Assembly (NCBI GenBank): GCA_021324115.1
Contig: JAJPJS010000013.1
Span: 1 to 64,000 of the forward strand
Direction: 5' to 3'
Source of the DNA: Nitrososphaerota archaeon
GTDB lineage: Archaea; Thermoproteota; Nitrososphaeria; Conexivisphaerales; DTJL01
Length of the DNA stretch: 64,000 nt
The first letter of the stretch is position 1. The number at the start of each line of letters is the position of its first letter. The notes under the pieces were generated by a model that saw only the letters and a program-made list of their open reading frames with translations, did not search any database and had not been told where the DNA came from. A program made the position numbers and the translations under genes. Shown in pieces: positions 35,666-44,716 of the stretch.

Positions 35666-36118
35666 ATGAGTTATGCGTTTGACTACGAGGAGCCCGCACC
35701 GAAAATGATCAAGAGGCTAGGGTCCGAGCATGATCTGCTGGAATCCGAATTGGAAGAAGTCGAACGGCTGTGCAAGGAGGGGAAGGTAAGGATCGCCATC
35801 AGTTTGCTTAACGCCATTCAGGTTCCCATCCTGCGTCACGCTGTCGAGGAAGAAGCCAAGCTGATGAGACTGATCATGAAGGAGACGCCTTCGGAGTCTC
35901 AAAAATCAGTTGAAGTGATGCGTCGTCACAGGAAGATTTCTGATTTCCTGCGTCTTGATTTGCCACGCTTAACCGGTATGAAGGAAAAAGAAGCGAAAAG
36001 ATCCATAATGGAATTCGTGAAGTTGTTCAGGGAGCAGCGGATGGAAGAAGAAGCCGTGGTCTTCCCTCAAACCTTGAAGGCTCACAAAAAAGCTTCCAGG
36101 CAGAAACAGAACACATGA
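35666..36118 (+). CDS. Hemerythrin-like HHE domain protein, partly degenerate
   Basis: A 150-residue four-helix-bundle protein. Candidate iron ligands are His22, His58, Glu62, His88 and Glu128/129, but the second His pair in the last helix, normally preceding Glu, is replaced (FREQRMEEE). The iron site may therefore be incomplete or altered. It is divergent from the nar regulator, across a 244-base control region, which ties it to the nitrate cluster. Confidence 0.78.
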   Translation: MSYAFDYEEPAPKMIKRLGSEHDLLESELEEVERLCKEGKVRIAISLLNAIQVPILRHAVEEEAKLMRLIMKETPSESQKSVEVMRRHRKISDFLRLDLPRLTGMKEKEAKRSIMEFVKLFREQRMEEEAVVFPQTLKAHKKASRQKQNT

Positions 36119-36257
36119 GCAGGAATATCACTCCTGGTTTCATGCCGTCATAACCCCATCCTTCGGCATATGTAAAATGAGGCTTACGCCGAATGTTACC
36201 GAATAATGGATGCGTTTTTTAGCGTTAGGATTATGGGCGTAGGATGCCTGATATTAG

Positions 36258-37475
36258 ATGAAAGGGAACGCTTCAAACACGCGTGGATGGATAAGCAGGG
36301 ACGGTCTTCTGTTATCCCTTTCCGCATTCTTTGCAGACATGGGGTATCAGGCGGTTTCTGCGGTGTTTCCCATACTGATCGTAGTCGAATTGAAGGAGCC
36401 TGCCTATGTTTACGGCATACTTCTTGCTCTGAGCTATGGTGTTGGATCAATCTTCTCTTATCTGGGAGGGCTTCTAGGAAACAGATACAGCAAGAAGGCG
36501 GTTTCCCTTGTCGGAAATCTTCTCATCCCATTGATGTCAATAAGCGTTCTATTCCCAAACCTGATTTTCATAGGAGTGCTCTTTGTGTTCGGCTGGTGGG
36601 CAAGATACTTCCGCACACCAGTGCGAAGGGCCTGGTTGATCGAGGTGACCGACCCCAGATACCGATCAAAGGTCTTTGGTTTCATCCATGCTCTTGATGT
36701 AGGGGGTGGCATGATTGCTGTGGTATACTCCATTCTTCTCCTTTTGCTTGGAGTCGGTGTCAGAGAAATAATACTCGTCACTCTTCTGCCCCTCATTGTC
36801 TCGAGCCTGTGTCTTGTTGCTGCTGGAACCAACCAGAATCCCGAGTACAAGGCTTATGTTTCCAGTCAGCAAACGGGTGAACATACTGAAGGCTCGGAAG
36901 AAAGGAGCAGGATGAATGATTTCATATTCAGGGCTTTGTTACTTTCTGCAACACTCTTCGGTTTCAGTTACTATGCCCTCGGCTTTCCAATCGTCACCGT
37001 GACACAAACCCAGCACAGCGCAGTGCTTGGTATTGCGACCTTCGGAATATACCTTGGGGTTTCTGCGGGTGCGGGTTATCTTCTTGGTTCAAAGCGCGGG
37101 CAGTCTCCGTTGAGGACCCTTTGGAGCCTGGGCTATCTTGTAGCAGCTCTGTCATCTCTGGCAATCGGTTTGTCATTTGTCTTGAAGAGCTATCTTGCGC
37201 TTTACTACATAGGGGCAGCCGGCCTTGGCTTTGCAACCGGTTCGGTTGAAACATTCGAGCCTGTCCTTACATCCATACTGGTGAAATCAACGAAGCTATC
37301 CAGCGGCATGGGCAGGCTTTCCTCAAGCAGAGCGCTGGGTTTGTTCGTGTCGAATGTCGTAATGGGTGTGATATTCACTTTCAGTCAATTCGACTCCTAT
37401 CTCTATGCTGCCACTACAGCCCTGCTTGCGGCTGTCATATTGTTAGCCGTCGAGCCGAAGTTCAGGAAGTCATAA
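36258..37475 (+). CDS. Major facilitator superfamily transporter
   Basis: A 405-residue protein with twelve predicted helices in two halves. GLLGNRYSKK after the second/third helix is the MFS loop motif, and RYFRTPVRRAWLIEVT is a conserved cytoplasmic helix seen in drug and metabolite exporters. The NarK signature for nitrate/nitrite exchange was not found, so nitrate transport is not assigned despite its place next to the nar genes. Confidence 0.88.
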   Translation: MKGNASNTRGWISRDGLLLSLSAFFADMGYQAVSAVFPILIVVELKEPAYVYGILLALSYGVGSIFSYLGGLLGNRYSKKAVSLVGNLLIPLMSISVLFPNLIFIGVLFVFGWWARYFRTPVRRAWLIEVTDPRYRSKVFGFIHALDVGGGMIAVVYSILLLLLGVGVREIILVTLLPLIVSSLCLVAAGTNQNPEYKAYVSSQQTGEHTEGSEERSRMNDFIFRALLLSATLFGFSYYALGFPIVTVTQTQHSAVLGIATFGIYLGVSAGAGYLLGSKRGQSPLRTLWSLGYLVAALSSLAIGLSFVLKSYLALYYIGAAGLGFATGSVETFEPVLTSILVKSTKLSSGMGRLSSSRALGLFVSNVVMGVIFTFSQFDSYLYAATTALLAAVILLAVEPKFRKS

Positions 37476-37631
37476 ACGAGGATTGGAATTCTATACTTAA
37501 CCACTGATCAGACGTTCAAAATTCAGACGCCTGAAACTGACGTATAAATACGGATTTGAAATAGACTTTGCAGTACATTTCTGCATTTTTTTGGTAACAG
37601 TTTTTAACCCTCGGTAAAATCAAATTAATCC

Positions 37632-38153
37632 ATGGATGTATATGAGCTGGTAAGAACAAAACTCGAAACAAGAGATTTCAGTCAAAAGCAAGTGCCCGAC
37701 AAAATAAAGCTGAAGATCTTGGAAGCAGCCAGATTCACACAGTCCGGCAACAACAGCCAGCACTGGAGATTCATACTTTTGGATAAGAAGGATGAACTGG
37801 ACAAGCTTGCAGAGGATAGTCTTTATGGTAAGTGGGTCAGGAATGCGAACTTCGCGATCATCGTTCTGACAGACCCTTCACTGGGCTATCACAAGATCGA
37901 TGCGGGCAGGGCGGTGCAGAGCATGCAGCTGACCGCGTGGGGCGAAGGCGTGGCTTCTGGGGTGTTCGTCGGTGTCAAAGACCAGGAGCTCAGAAAGGAT
38001 TTCGGCATTCCGGCGAATCTGGCTCCGACCATAACGGTCGGCTTCGGGTACCCGGCAAGGAAGGTTCTTGGCAGGAAAAATAGAAAACAGTTATCGGAGA
38101 TAGCATTTCAGCACAGTTTCGGATCTCCTTTGGAAATCAAAAACCAATTATAA
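37632..38153 (+). CDS. Nitroreductase family protein
   Basis: A 173-residue FMN-dependent nitroreductase-fold protein. The N-terminal RxxxRDFSQKQVPD-like segment (KLETRDFSQKQVPD), SGNNSQHWRFILL for FMN contact, the DAGRAVQSMQLTAW helix and GFGYPARK near the C-terminus are diagnostic. Short members such as this use NAD(P)H to reduce quinones, flavins or nitro compounds. Substrate unknown. It stands between the MFS gene and the hut genes, with its own promoter region. Confidence 0.92.
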   Translation: MDVYELVRTKLETRDFSQKQVPDKIKLKILEAARFTQSGNNSQHWRFILLDKKDELDKLAEDSLYGKWVRNANFAIIVLTDPSLGYHKIDAGRAVQSMQLTAWGEGVASGVFVGVKDQELRKDFGIPANLAPTITVGFGYPARKVLGRKNRKQLSEIAFQHSFGSPLEIKNQL

Positions 38154-38184
38154 TCCTGTAAGTGTGAGATTCTCCACCGCGTAA

Positions 38185-39840
38185 TCATCTTTTCAACATG
38201 GGTATTTTGATCCCTTTTTTCCTGGCGGTATCTATTGCTGCTTCGTAACCCGCATCCGCATGTCTCGCAACGCCAATCCCTGGGTCATTGGTGAGACAGG
38301 TCACGACCCGTCTTTCTCCTTCATCGGTACCATCCGCAACCACAACCAGACCTGCATGAATTGAATAACCGATTCCGACTCCTCCTCCATGGTGAACGGA
38401 AACCCACGAGGCGCCCGAAACCGCGTTCAGTAGCGCATTCAGGATCGGCCAGTCTGCGATTGCGTCACTACCATCCTTCATTCCTTCTGTTTCCCTGTAA
38501 GGAGATGCGACAGAACCCGAATCCAGATGGTCCCTTCCGATCACGATGGGGGCGGAAAGCGTGCCCTCCCGAACCATTTGATTTATTATTCTGCCGAATT
38601 TGGCTCTTTCTCCGTACCCCAGCCAGCACACCCTTGCAGGCAACCCCTGAAATGTTACGGAGTCGTGGGCCTTTTTTATCCACCTCGTGAGGGACTTGTT
38701 CGACGAGAATTCTCGAAGAACCACCTCATCCGTCTTGTAAATATCCTCGGGGTCTCCTGAAAGTGCGACCCATCTGAAGGGTCCCCTTCCCTCACAGAAG
38801 AGGGGCCTTATGTATTCGCTCACAAACCCGGGGATCCTGAATGCATCGTCGACCCCGGATTCTTGAGCGAGCTTTCTCAGGTTGTTGCCATACTCAAACG
38901 CTACCGCGCCCTTCTCCTGCATCTTCAGCAATGAGTTGACATGAACTCTCACAGAGCTTTTGACTCTTTCAAGATACCCATCTCTGTCACCTCTCCTCAT
39001 CTCCGAAGCCTCCTCGAGTGTCATACCGGAAGGAATGTAACCGATCAAAGGGTCATGAGCCGAAGTTTGATCTGTCACCACATCGGGAATAAAACCGGAC
39101 TCGAGAAGGTTTGGAATGACCTCTGCGGCGTTCCCGAGCACGGCGATTGATATAGCCTTGCCTTCCTTCGCATTCGACTTAGCTATTCTGAGCGCTTCTC
39201 CTGCATCCTCTGTGAAAACGTCACAATAATCTGTGTCCATTCTCCTCTTGATGGCTCTTCTGTCGACCTCCACGATTATCGCGACGCCATCATTCATTGT
39301 CACCGCAAGCGGCTGGGCACCTCCCATTTCACCGAGTCCGGCAGAAAGTACGATGCGGCCCTTCAGGCTCCCCCCGAAGTGTCTGTCAGCAATGGCAGCA
39401 AGAGTCTCGTAGGTTCCTTGAAGTATGCCCTGAGTCCCGATGTATATCCAGCTGCCCGCAGTCATCTGGCCGAACATGGTCAGTCCCCGCTGTTCCAGTT
39501 CCCTGAAGTAGCTCCAATCTGCCCACTTCGGAACGATCATTGCATTTGATATCAGAACTCGAGGCGAAGATGCAGACGTCTTAAAAACTCCCACCGGCTT
39601 TCCTGACTGAATGAGAAGCGTCTCGTCGTTTTCGAGCTCCCGTAAGGAGGCTACAATGGCGTCGTAAGCTTCCCAATTTCTTGCCGCCTTACCACTTCCT
39701 CCATAAACTATGAGATTCTCTGGATCCTTGGCTACGTCAGGGTCGAGATTGTTCATCAGCATTCTCAGAGCGGCTTCCTGAGCCCAACCCTTACAGGATA
39801 TTTCACTCCCACGCGGCGCTCTTACCACTCTCTTCAGCAT
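38185..39840 (-). CDS. hutU: Urocanate hydratase
   Basis: A 551-residue enzyme when started at the ATG at 39838-39840; an upstream in-frame extension would run into hutI and is rejected. Family marks are [19 protein letters not shown] at the N-terminus, [20 protein letters not shown] for NAD+, and [17 protein letters not shown]. It converts urocanate to imidazolonepropionate. It is transcribed divergently from hutI from a shared 80-base promoter region. Confidence 0.96.
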   Translation of the reverse strand: MLKRVVRAPRGSEISCKGWAQEAALRMLMNNLDPDVAKDPENLIVYGGSGKAARNWEAYDAIVASLRELENDETLLIQSGKPVGVFKTSASSPRVLISNAMIVPKWADWSYFRELEQRGLTMFGQMTAGSWIYIGTQGILQGTYETLAAIADRHFGGSLKGRIVLSAGLGEMGGAQPLAVTMNDGVAIIVEVDRRAIKRRMDTDYCDVFTEDAGEALRIAKSNAKEGKAISIAVLGNAAEVIPNLLESGFIPDVVTDQTSAHDPLIGYIPSGMTLEEASEMRRGDRDGYLERVKSSVRVHVNSLLKMQEKGAVAFEYGNNLRKLAQESGVDDAFRIPGFVSEYIRPLFCEGRGPFRWVALSGDPEDIYKTDEVVLREFSSNKSLTRWIKKAHDSVTFQGLPARVCWLGYGERAKFGRIINQMVREGTLSAPIVIGRDHLDSGSVASPYRETEGMKDGSDAIADWPILNALLNAVSGASWVSVHHGGGVGIGYSIHAGLVVVADGTDEGERRVVTCLTNDPGIGVARHADAGYEAAIDTARKKGIKIPMLKR

Positions 39841-39870
39841 GCTTATCGTATTAACAAAGCCTGCAGAAGT

Positions 39871-39877
39871 ATATAAA
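39871..39877. promoter_or_regulatory. Bidirectional TATA element between hutU and hutI
   Basis: ATATAAA on the plus strand precedes the hutI ATG by about 43-49 bases (with a GGAG Shine-Dalgarno 10 bases before the start), and its complement TTTATAT precedes the hutU ATG by about 31-37 bases, which suggests a very short leader for hutU. Confidence 0.5.
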
Positions 39878-39919
39878 TTACAATCGAATCCGGTCAAGTA
39901 GGAACAGGAGATACAGCCG

Positions 39920-41173
39920 ATGCCTCCAGACCTGGCCGTGGTCAACATTTCACAGCTGGTTACAAACTCCAAGTGCAGTGTGGGGCAAACGGTCGATGAA
40001 GATTCTCTGGGAATAATAAACGATGGAGCCATGATTGTCGATAATGGTAAGATAACATGGACAGGCAGTATGCAGCAGTATAGAGCTCTCAATTTGGGGA
40101 AACCCGGTCGACTGATAGATGCCACGGGTCGACTGGTCACCCCCGGGTTCGTGGACCCTCACACACACCTTGTTTTCGGGGGGAGTCGTGAAGATGAGTT
40201 TGAGAGGAAGTTGAAAGGTGAAAGTTACAAGCAGATACTCGACTCCGGGGGAGGTATCAAGCGCACCATCATGTCCACTCGGGAATCTTCTGTGGAAGCT
40301 CTTTTTGACGCAGCCCAGTCTCGACTTAAGCAACTTATTTCATGTGGTGTGACCACCATAGAGGTCAAAACGGGATACGGACAGGACCTGAACACCGAGG
40401 AGAAGATTCTGAAGGTGGCGCAACTTCTGGAGGAACATTCTGGTATAGATATCATACCAACCTTCCTGGGGCTCCATTCGACACCTCCAGAATACGGATC
40501 GGCTTCGGACTATACAAGATACATCATACGAGATGTCCTTCCCAAAATAGCCACCTTGTCATATCGGCCGGTCTTCTCCGATTGCTTCTGCGAATCAGGT
40601 ATTTTCGACCAGGACCTATGTCGATCCTACCTCAAAGCATCTTCAACCTTTGGATTTCGATTGAAGATTCATGCGGACGAATTCGGTGCATCGGGCGGGG
40701 CCGAGCTCGCCGCAGAAACGGGATGCACCTCTGCGGACCACCTTGAAAACAGCACAGAGGCTGGTTTGCTTTCGATGGCTGAAAGAGGCGTCGTGGCTGT
40801 CCTGTTGCCGGCGACCGCTCTGTACAGTGGTATCAAACCGCCGGATGCGAAGAGGATTCAGAAACTTGGGTGCACGATTGCGCTGGGAACCGACCTCAGT
40901 CCCAATTCCTGGGTCGAATCACCTCAGTTGGTCATGATGCTGGCGTGCACCCAGATGGGGCTCTCACCGGCGCAGGCCCTATCTGCGTTTACATTCGGTG
41001 CCTCACTCGCCTTGGCGCGGGACGACACAGGGAGGCTGGTGCCCGGAGCGAAAGCAGACTTTGTTATACATGAAGTTCCAGACTACAGATTCCTTGTGTA
41101 CAGGATAGGTGGGCAATATGTGAGCTCGGTATTCAAATCTGGTGTTCAGATATACAGGAAACAGCAGGACTGA
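39920..41173 (+). CDS. hutI: Imidazolonepropionase
   Basis: A 417-residue amidohydrolase. [10 protein letters not shown] holds the first two metal-binding histidines, and [18 protein letters not shown] and [11 protein letters not shown] are further HutI hallmarks. It opens imidazolonepropionate to formiminoglutamate. Next in the pathway, hutH and hutG follow downstream on opposite strands. Confidence 0.96.
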   Translation: MPPDLAVVNISQLVTNSKCSVGQTVDEDSLGIINDGAMIVDNGKITWTGSMQQYRALNLGKPGRLIDATGRLVTPGFVDPHTHLVFGGSREDEFERKLKGESYKQILDSGGGIKRTIMSTRESSVEALFDAAQSRLKQLISCGVTTIEVKTGYGQDLNTEEKILKVAQLLEEHSGIDIIPTFLGLHSTPPEYGSASDYTRYIIRDVLPKIATLSYRPVFSDCFCESGIFDQDLCRSYLKASSTFGFRLKIHADEFGASGGAELAAETGCTSADHLENSTEAGLLSMAERGVVAVLLPATALYSGIKPPDAKRIQKLGCTIALGTDLSPNSWVESPQLVMMLACTQMGLSPAQALSAFTFGASLALARDDTGRLVPGAKADFVIHEVPDYRFLVYRIGGQYVSSVFKSGVQIYRKQQD

Positions 41174-41174
41174 A

Positions 41175-42650
41175 TCATGGCTTCATTAAGCGTGAAGCGA
41201 GCGCCTCGATATCATTGCCAAGCGGCCTGTCGCCCGAAATCGGATGGCTTACGGACCTGACTGTTTTGAGCAGTGAGACAGAGTGAGACGAAAGTCCGGC
41301 GAGATCACTCGAACTCAATGCGTTAGAGCTGCACAGAAGTTCTATTGAAAGAATCTTTGCAACATTCTCCGATACCTTAAGGGCCTTCAATCCCGCGTTC
41401 ACCCCATGGCTTGCATGGTCTTCCACTCCACCGGACACGTTTGCAGGGTAAGAAGAGGAGGGATGAATCAGGGTCGAATTCTCATTCATCAGTGCGGTGG
41501 CCGTGTATTCAGTCAGCATCAGACCCGACTCCAGCCCTGGCTTGCTTGCAAAAAACGCTCTTTTTCCTTCGCTGTACCGCATGAGCTGATGTATTCTGGC
41601 CAGCGACAGGTCGCCCAAATAGGAAAGCGCGAGCGAAAGAAGGTCAAGCGCCATCGCAACGGGTTGGGCGTGAAAGTTCCCCCCGTGCAGAATCACACCA
41701 GCCTCATTCATTACAGGGTTATCTGTGACCGCATTCAACTCGGTGTTCACAAGGGCTTGGGCGAAGGATACAGCATCGTACACCGAACCATGAACCTGAG
41801 GTGAACATCTTATCGAGTAAGGGTCCTGCGGGACGGGCGTATCGCGAACGTGCTTGCTGCCCTGAAGTTTGGTGCGGATGTCCCTGGCCACAAGCACCTG
41901 GCCCAATTGACCCCTAAGTTGCATCAATTCCTCATCGAAGGATTGCATGTTGGCTCGCAGGACTTCCCCTGTCAGGGAGACGCAGGAGTTCGCCATATCG
42001 AGCAATTTCCTTCCCAGAACAACTGCCTGGCATGCCAGCGCGGCTGTAAAGCACGTTCCGTTGATCAGGGATATTCCTTCCTTTGAATCAAGTGTCAGAG
42101 GAGCAATGCCAGCCTCTCGGAGGGCTGGTTTTGTTTCCATCAGAGTCCCCTTGTAAAACGACCTACCCTCTCCTATCATCGCCAGCGCCATGTACGCGGA
42201 TGGAGCAAGGTCTCCGCTGGCACCGAGAGAACCAATCTGAGGGATAAATGGGACGATCCTTCTATTCAAAAATTCGGCCAACGTAGTAGCAACCTCGGGT
42301 CGGACACAGCTGTTTCCTTTCAAGAGACTGTTGAGTTTGACGGTCATCGCTTCCCTCACTATTTCTTCAGGAAATGGCGGACCTACACCAGCCGAATGAC
42401 TTCTGACCAGGTTAGTCTGAAGCTTTCTAGCATCTCTCTCGGAAATGTGAGTGTTTGAGAGCATGCCAAAGCCTGTGTTCACACCATAGATCGATTCTTT
42501 CTTACTGATTTTTGTCTCGAGCCTCTTTCTAAACTCACCCATCCTCTTCAATGATTTCTTTGATAAAGCGACCTTTTCGCCCATGCACCCTATTTGATAC
42601 AGCGTGTCTACGGTGAGGGATTCCCCGTCTAAAACCCGCACGACTTCCAT
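41175..42650 (-). CDS. hutH: Histidine ammonia-lyase
   Basis: A 491-residue lyase. Ala144-Ser145-Gly146 in GSLGASGDLAPSAY forms the MIO electrophile, and the YGVNTGFG segment at 55-62 and QDPYSIRCSPQVHG are active-site hallmarks. It deaminates histidine to urocanate. Its stop is one base from that of hutI (convergent). Confidence 0.97.
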   Translation of the reverse strand: MEVVRVLDGESLTVDTLYQIGCMGEKVALSKKSLKRMGEFRKRLETKISKKESIYGVNTGFGMLSNTHISERDARKLQTNLVRSHSAGVGPPFPEEIVREAMTVKLNSLLKGNSCVRPEVATTLAEFLNRRIVPFIPQIGSLGASGDLAPSAYMALAMIGEGRSFYKGTLMETKPALREAGIAPLTLDSKEGISLINGTCFTAALACQAVVLGRKLLDMANSCVSLTGEVLRANMQSFDEELMQLRGQLGQVLVARDIRTKLQGSKHVRDTPVPQDPYSIRCSPQVHGSVYDAVSFAQALVNTELNAVTDNPVMNEAGVILHGGNFHAQPVAMALDLLSLALSYLGDLSLARIHQLMRYSEGKRAFFASKPGLESGLMLTEYTATALMNENSTLIHPSSSYPANVSGGVEDHASHGVNAGLKALKVSENVAKILSIELLCSSNALSSSDLAGLSSHSVSLLKTVRSVSHPISGDRPLGNDIEALASRLMKP

Positions 42651-42718
42651 TTGTCGGATGCGTCTTAATATTCTTTCGTTCCAGAACGTTAAATCTTATC
42701 ACACAGAACCTTCACTGT

Positions 42719-43684
42719 ATGGCGATGAAGGAACTTTCCCCTTCCGCGTATCCTGTACCAACCTACAAGGACCCCTTTGATAGAAGAATCACTTCCATCA
42801 TCAGACGCGGGCGAACAGCGAAAGACGGATGGCTGAATCTTCTCGGAGTACCCTTTGATGGAGCAACACTCGGAAGAAAGGGATCTTCCCTTGCTCCCAA
42901 CTTGATAAGGGAAGCCCTGAGATTTAATTCGAACTTTAACGCAGAAAATGGGAGCCGGCTTGCGGATGCAAAGATAAACGACATTGGCAACGTGAACTTT
43001 CAGAGTAATGACATAGAGAAGGTTCACGATATCATATACAATTTAGTTTACAAGTCATTGAGAGAAAAGTCGCTACTGGTTCTCCTCGGAGGAGACAACA
43101 GTATATCTTTGCCCAGCATTCTGGCTTGTTCCCGGCGTTATCACAATGTCGGCCTGATAGTCATCGATTCCCATTTTGACCTCAGAGGAAGAATCGCAGG
43201 AAAACCCACAAGTGGTTCTTCATACGGTCTTGCACTGGATTCTTTGGGTTCAAGACTCGATGGAAGATTCGTAGAAATAGGGATTCATGGGTTTCTGAAC
43301 TCATACGATTATCAAATGAAAGCAGAGCGGCTTGGTGTATCTGTCTTTACACCAGATGATGTCGCTCGTTTCGGACCTACAAGAACAGCAAGAAGAGCAT
43401 TCAAAATTGCGTCAGAGGGAGCTGACTGCGTCTATCTGAGTTTGGACCTAGATGCGGTGAGGCTTTCCGAGGTTTCAGGTGTGAGCGCACCAAGTCCCGC
43501 CGGATTGTCATCCCGCGAAGTGTTTGATATAGTGTATTTCGTAGCCAGCCGAAGGATCACCAGATGCGCCGACATAGTGGAGACTTCTCCTCCACTGGAC
43601 CCGACAGGGAGGTCTCAGATTGTCGCCGCATCAGCCCTTCTTTACATGGCTGCGGGATTTGAATTAAGAAGGACTCTTTGGTGA
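42719..43684 (+). CDS. hutG: Formimidoylglutamase (arginase/ureohydrolase family)
   Basis: A 321-residue ureohydrolase. Metal motifs are D150-S-H152-F-D154 and D243-L-D245. In the first motif, GGDNS at 124-128, Asn127 stands where arginases and agmatinases have a metal-binding His; I recall Asn in some HutG enzymes, which would favour formimidoylglutamase, but have not checked. The SGSSYG and linkage to hutU, hutI and hutH support the final step, hydrolysis of formiminoglutamate to glutamate and formamide. Confidence 0.88.
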   Translation: MAMKELSPSAYPVPTYKDPFDRRITSIIRRGRTAKDGWLNLLGVPFDGATLGRKGSSLAPNLIREALRFNSNFNAENGSRLADAKINDIGNVNFQSNDIEKVHDIIYNLVYKSLREKSLLVLLGGDNSISLPSILACSRRYHNVGLIVIDSHFDLRGRIAGKPTSGSSYGLALDSLGSRLDGRFVEIGIHGFLNSYDYQMKAERLGVSVFTPDDVARFGPTRTARRAFKIASEGADCVYLSLDLDAVRLSEVSGVSAPSPAGLSSREVFDIVYFVASRRITRCADIVETSPPLDPTGRSQIVAASALLYMAAGFELRRTLW

Positions 43685-43714
43685 ATGACCCTACCTGATG
43701 ATTTCCAAGTTCAA

Positions 43715-44605
43715 TCAGAGTTTCAGGAGCCTTTTGGCATTCGACTCGAGAAGCTTTTCGACAACCTGAGGCTTGAACTTACGACTTACTGACCGAAAGT
43801 CATGCATCCACTCGGTTTGCCTTATCATCGGATAGTCGGTCCCAAAAAGGACCTTGCCCTGCAAGGGACCGTTGATGTATCGTATCAGAGTTTCAGGAAG
43901 ATACCTGGGTTTCCAACCCGAAATATCAAGAAATACATTTTTGTGCCTCAGTGCAACCGCGATCGCTACTTCATACCAGGGCCACCCGAAGTGCGCGAGA
44001 ATTATTTTCAAATCCGGAAAATCATTCGCAACATCGTCAAGATACTCTGGTTTGCTGTATTTTATGTCGCAGTTCCCCAGAGCTGTGGTTCCCGTATGGA
44101 ACATAACTGGTACTTCGAACTCCTGGCAAAGTTCGCACAACAAATTGACTCGTGGGTCATCCGGGTACACCTCATTCACGCTGCTGTGAATCTTCAATCC
44201 CTTGAATTCCAAGTCCTTCAACGCATGTCGAAGCTCTCGAAGCGCAATTTCACCAGAGTTCGGGTCCACGCCAGCAAAGGGGATCAACCTATCCTCAAAA
44301 TTCCTCAGCATCTTGCGCAGCAGATCGTTGGGGATTGTGTAATTCCTGAAAGCTGGATTTCTTGTATTTTGTGCGCCCTGTCCGAGTACAATGGATTTTT
44401 CTATGCCCGCCTTATTCATTTCTTCAATAAGATCCTTTACCGTCAAGGGCAGGTCGGCCTGTTTTATTCCGAAAAAGTTGCAGGCATCCAGCACGGGGGG
44501 ATTCCTGGAAACGAATTCCTTCGTCCAGGGATGGACGTGAATATCTATCGGCAACAGTCTATTACCATTCGAATGACTGTTTAAGCTTTGTCCAAAGGCC
44601 AGCAT
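43715..44605 (-). CDS. Amidohydrolase family (amidohydrolase 2, TIM barrel)
   Basis: A 296-residue metal-dependent hydrolase. IDIHVHPW gives the HxH pair near residue 22, VMFHTGTT, ILAHFGWPWYE and LFGTDYPMIR give the remaining His/Asp ligands. Relatives act as decarboxylases or hydrolases of aromatic and heterocyclic acids. Convergent with hutG; a link to histidine or aromatic breakdown is possible but unproven. Confidence 0.9.
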   Translation of the reverse strand: MLAFGQSLNSHSNGNRLLPIDIHVHPWTKEFVSRNPPVLDACNFFGIKQADLPLTVKDLIEEMNKAGIEKSIVLGQGAQNTRNPAFRNYTIPNDLLRKMLRNFEDRLIPFAGVDPNSGEIALRELRHALKDLEFKGLKIHSSVNEVYPDDPRVNLLCELCQEFEVPVMFHTGTTALGNCDIKYSKPEYLDDVANDFPDLKIILAHFGWPWYEVAIAVALRHKNVFLDISGWKPRYLPETLIRYINGPLQGKVLFGTDYPMIRQTEWMHDFRSVSRKFKPQVVEKLLESNAKRLLKL

Positions 44606-44716
44606 AGGAGTTGCAATCTACAGGAAAGGATGAGTTCACGGCAAATTGCCAAACTAGACTAGGGCATCGGCCAAACAAGAATCTTTGGCATCCAGTGTTC
44701 TGTAACACCAGCAAAA

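Noticed and set aside
36258-37475. Reading the MFS protein as a NarK nitrate transporter
   Set aside because: The NarK signature region is not recognisable; only proximity to nar genes supports it.
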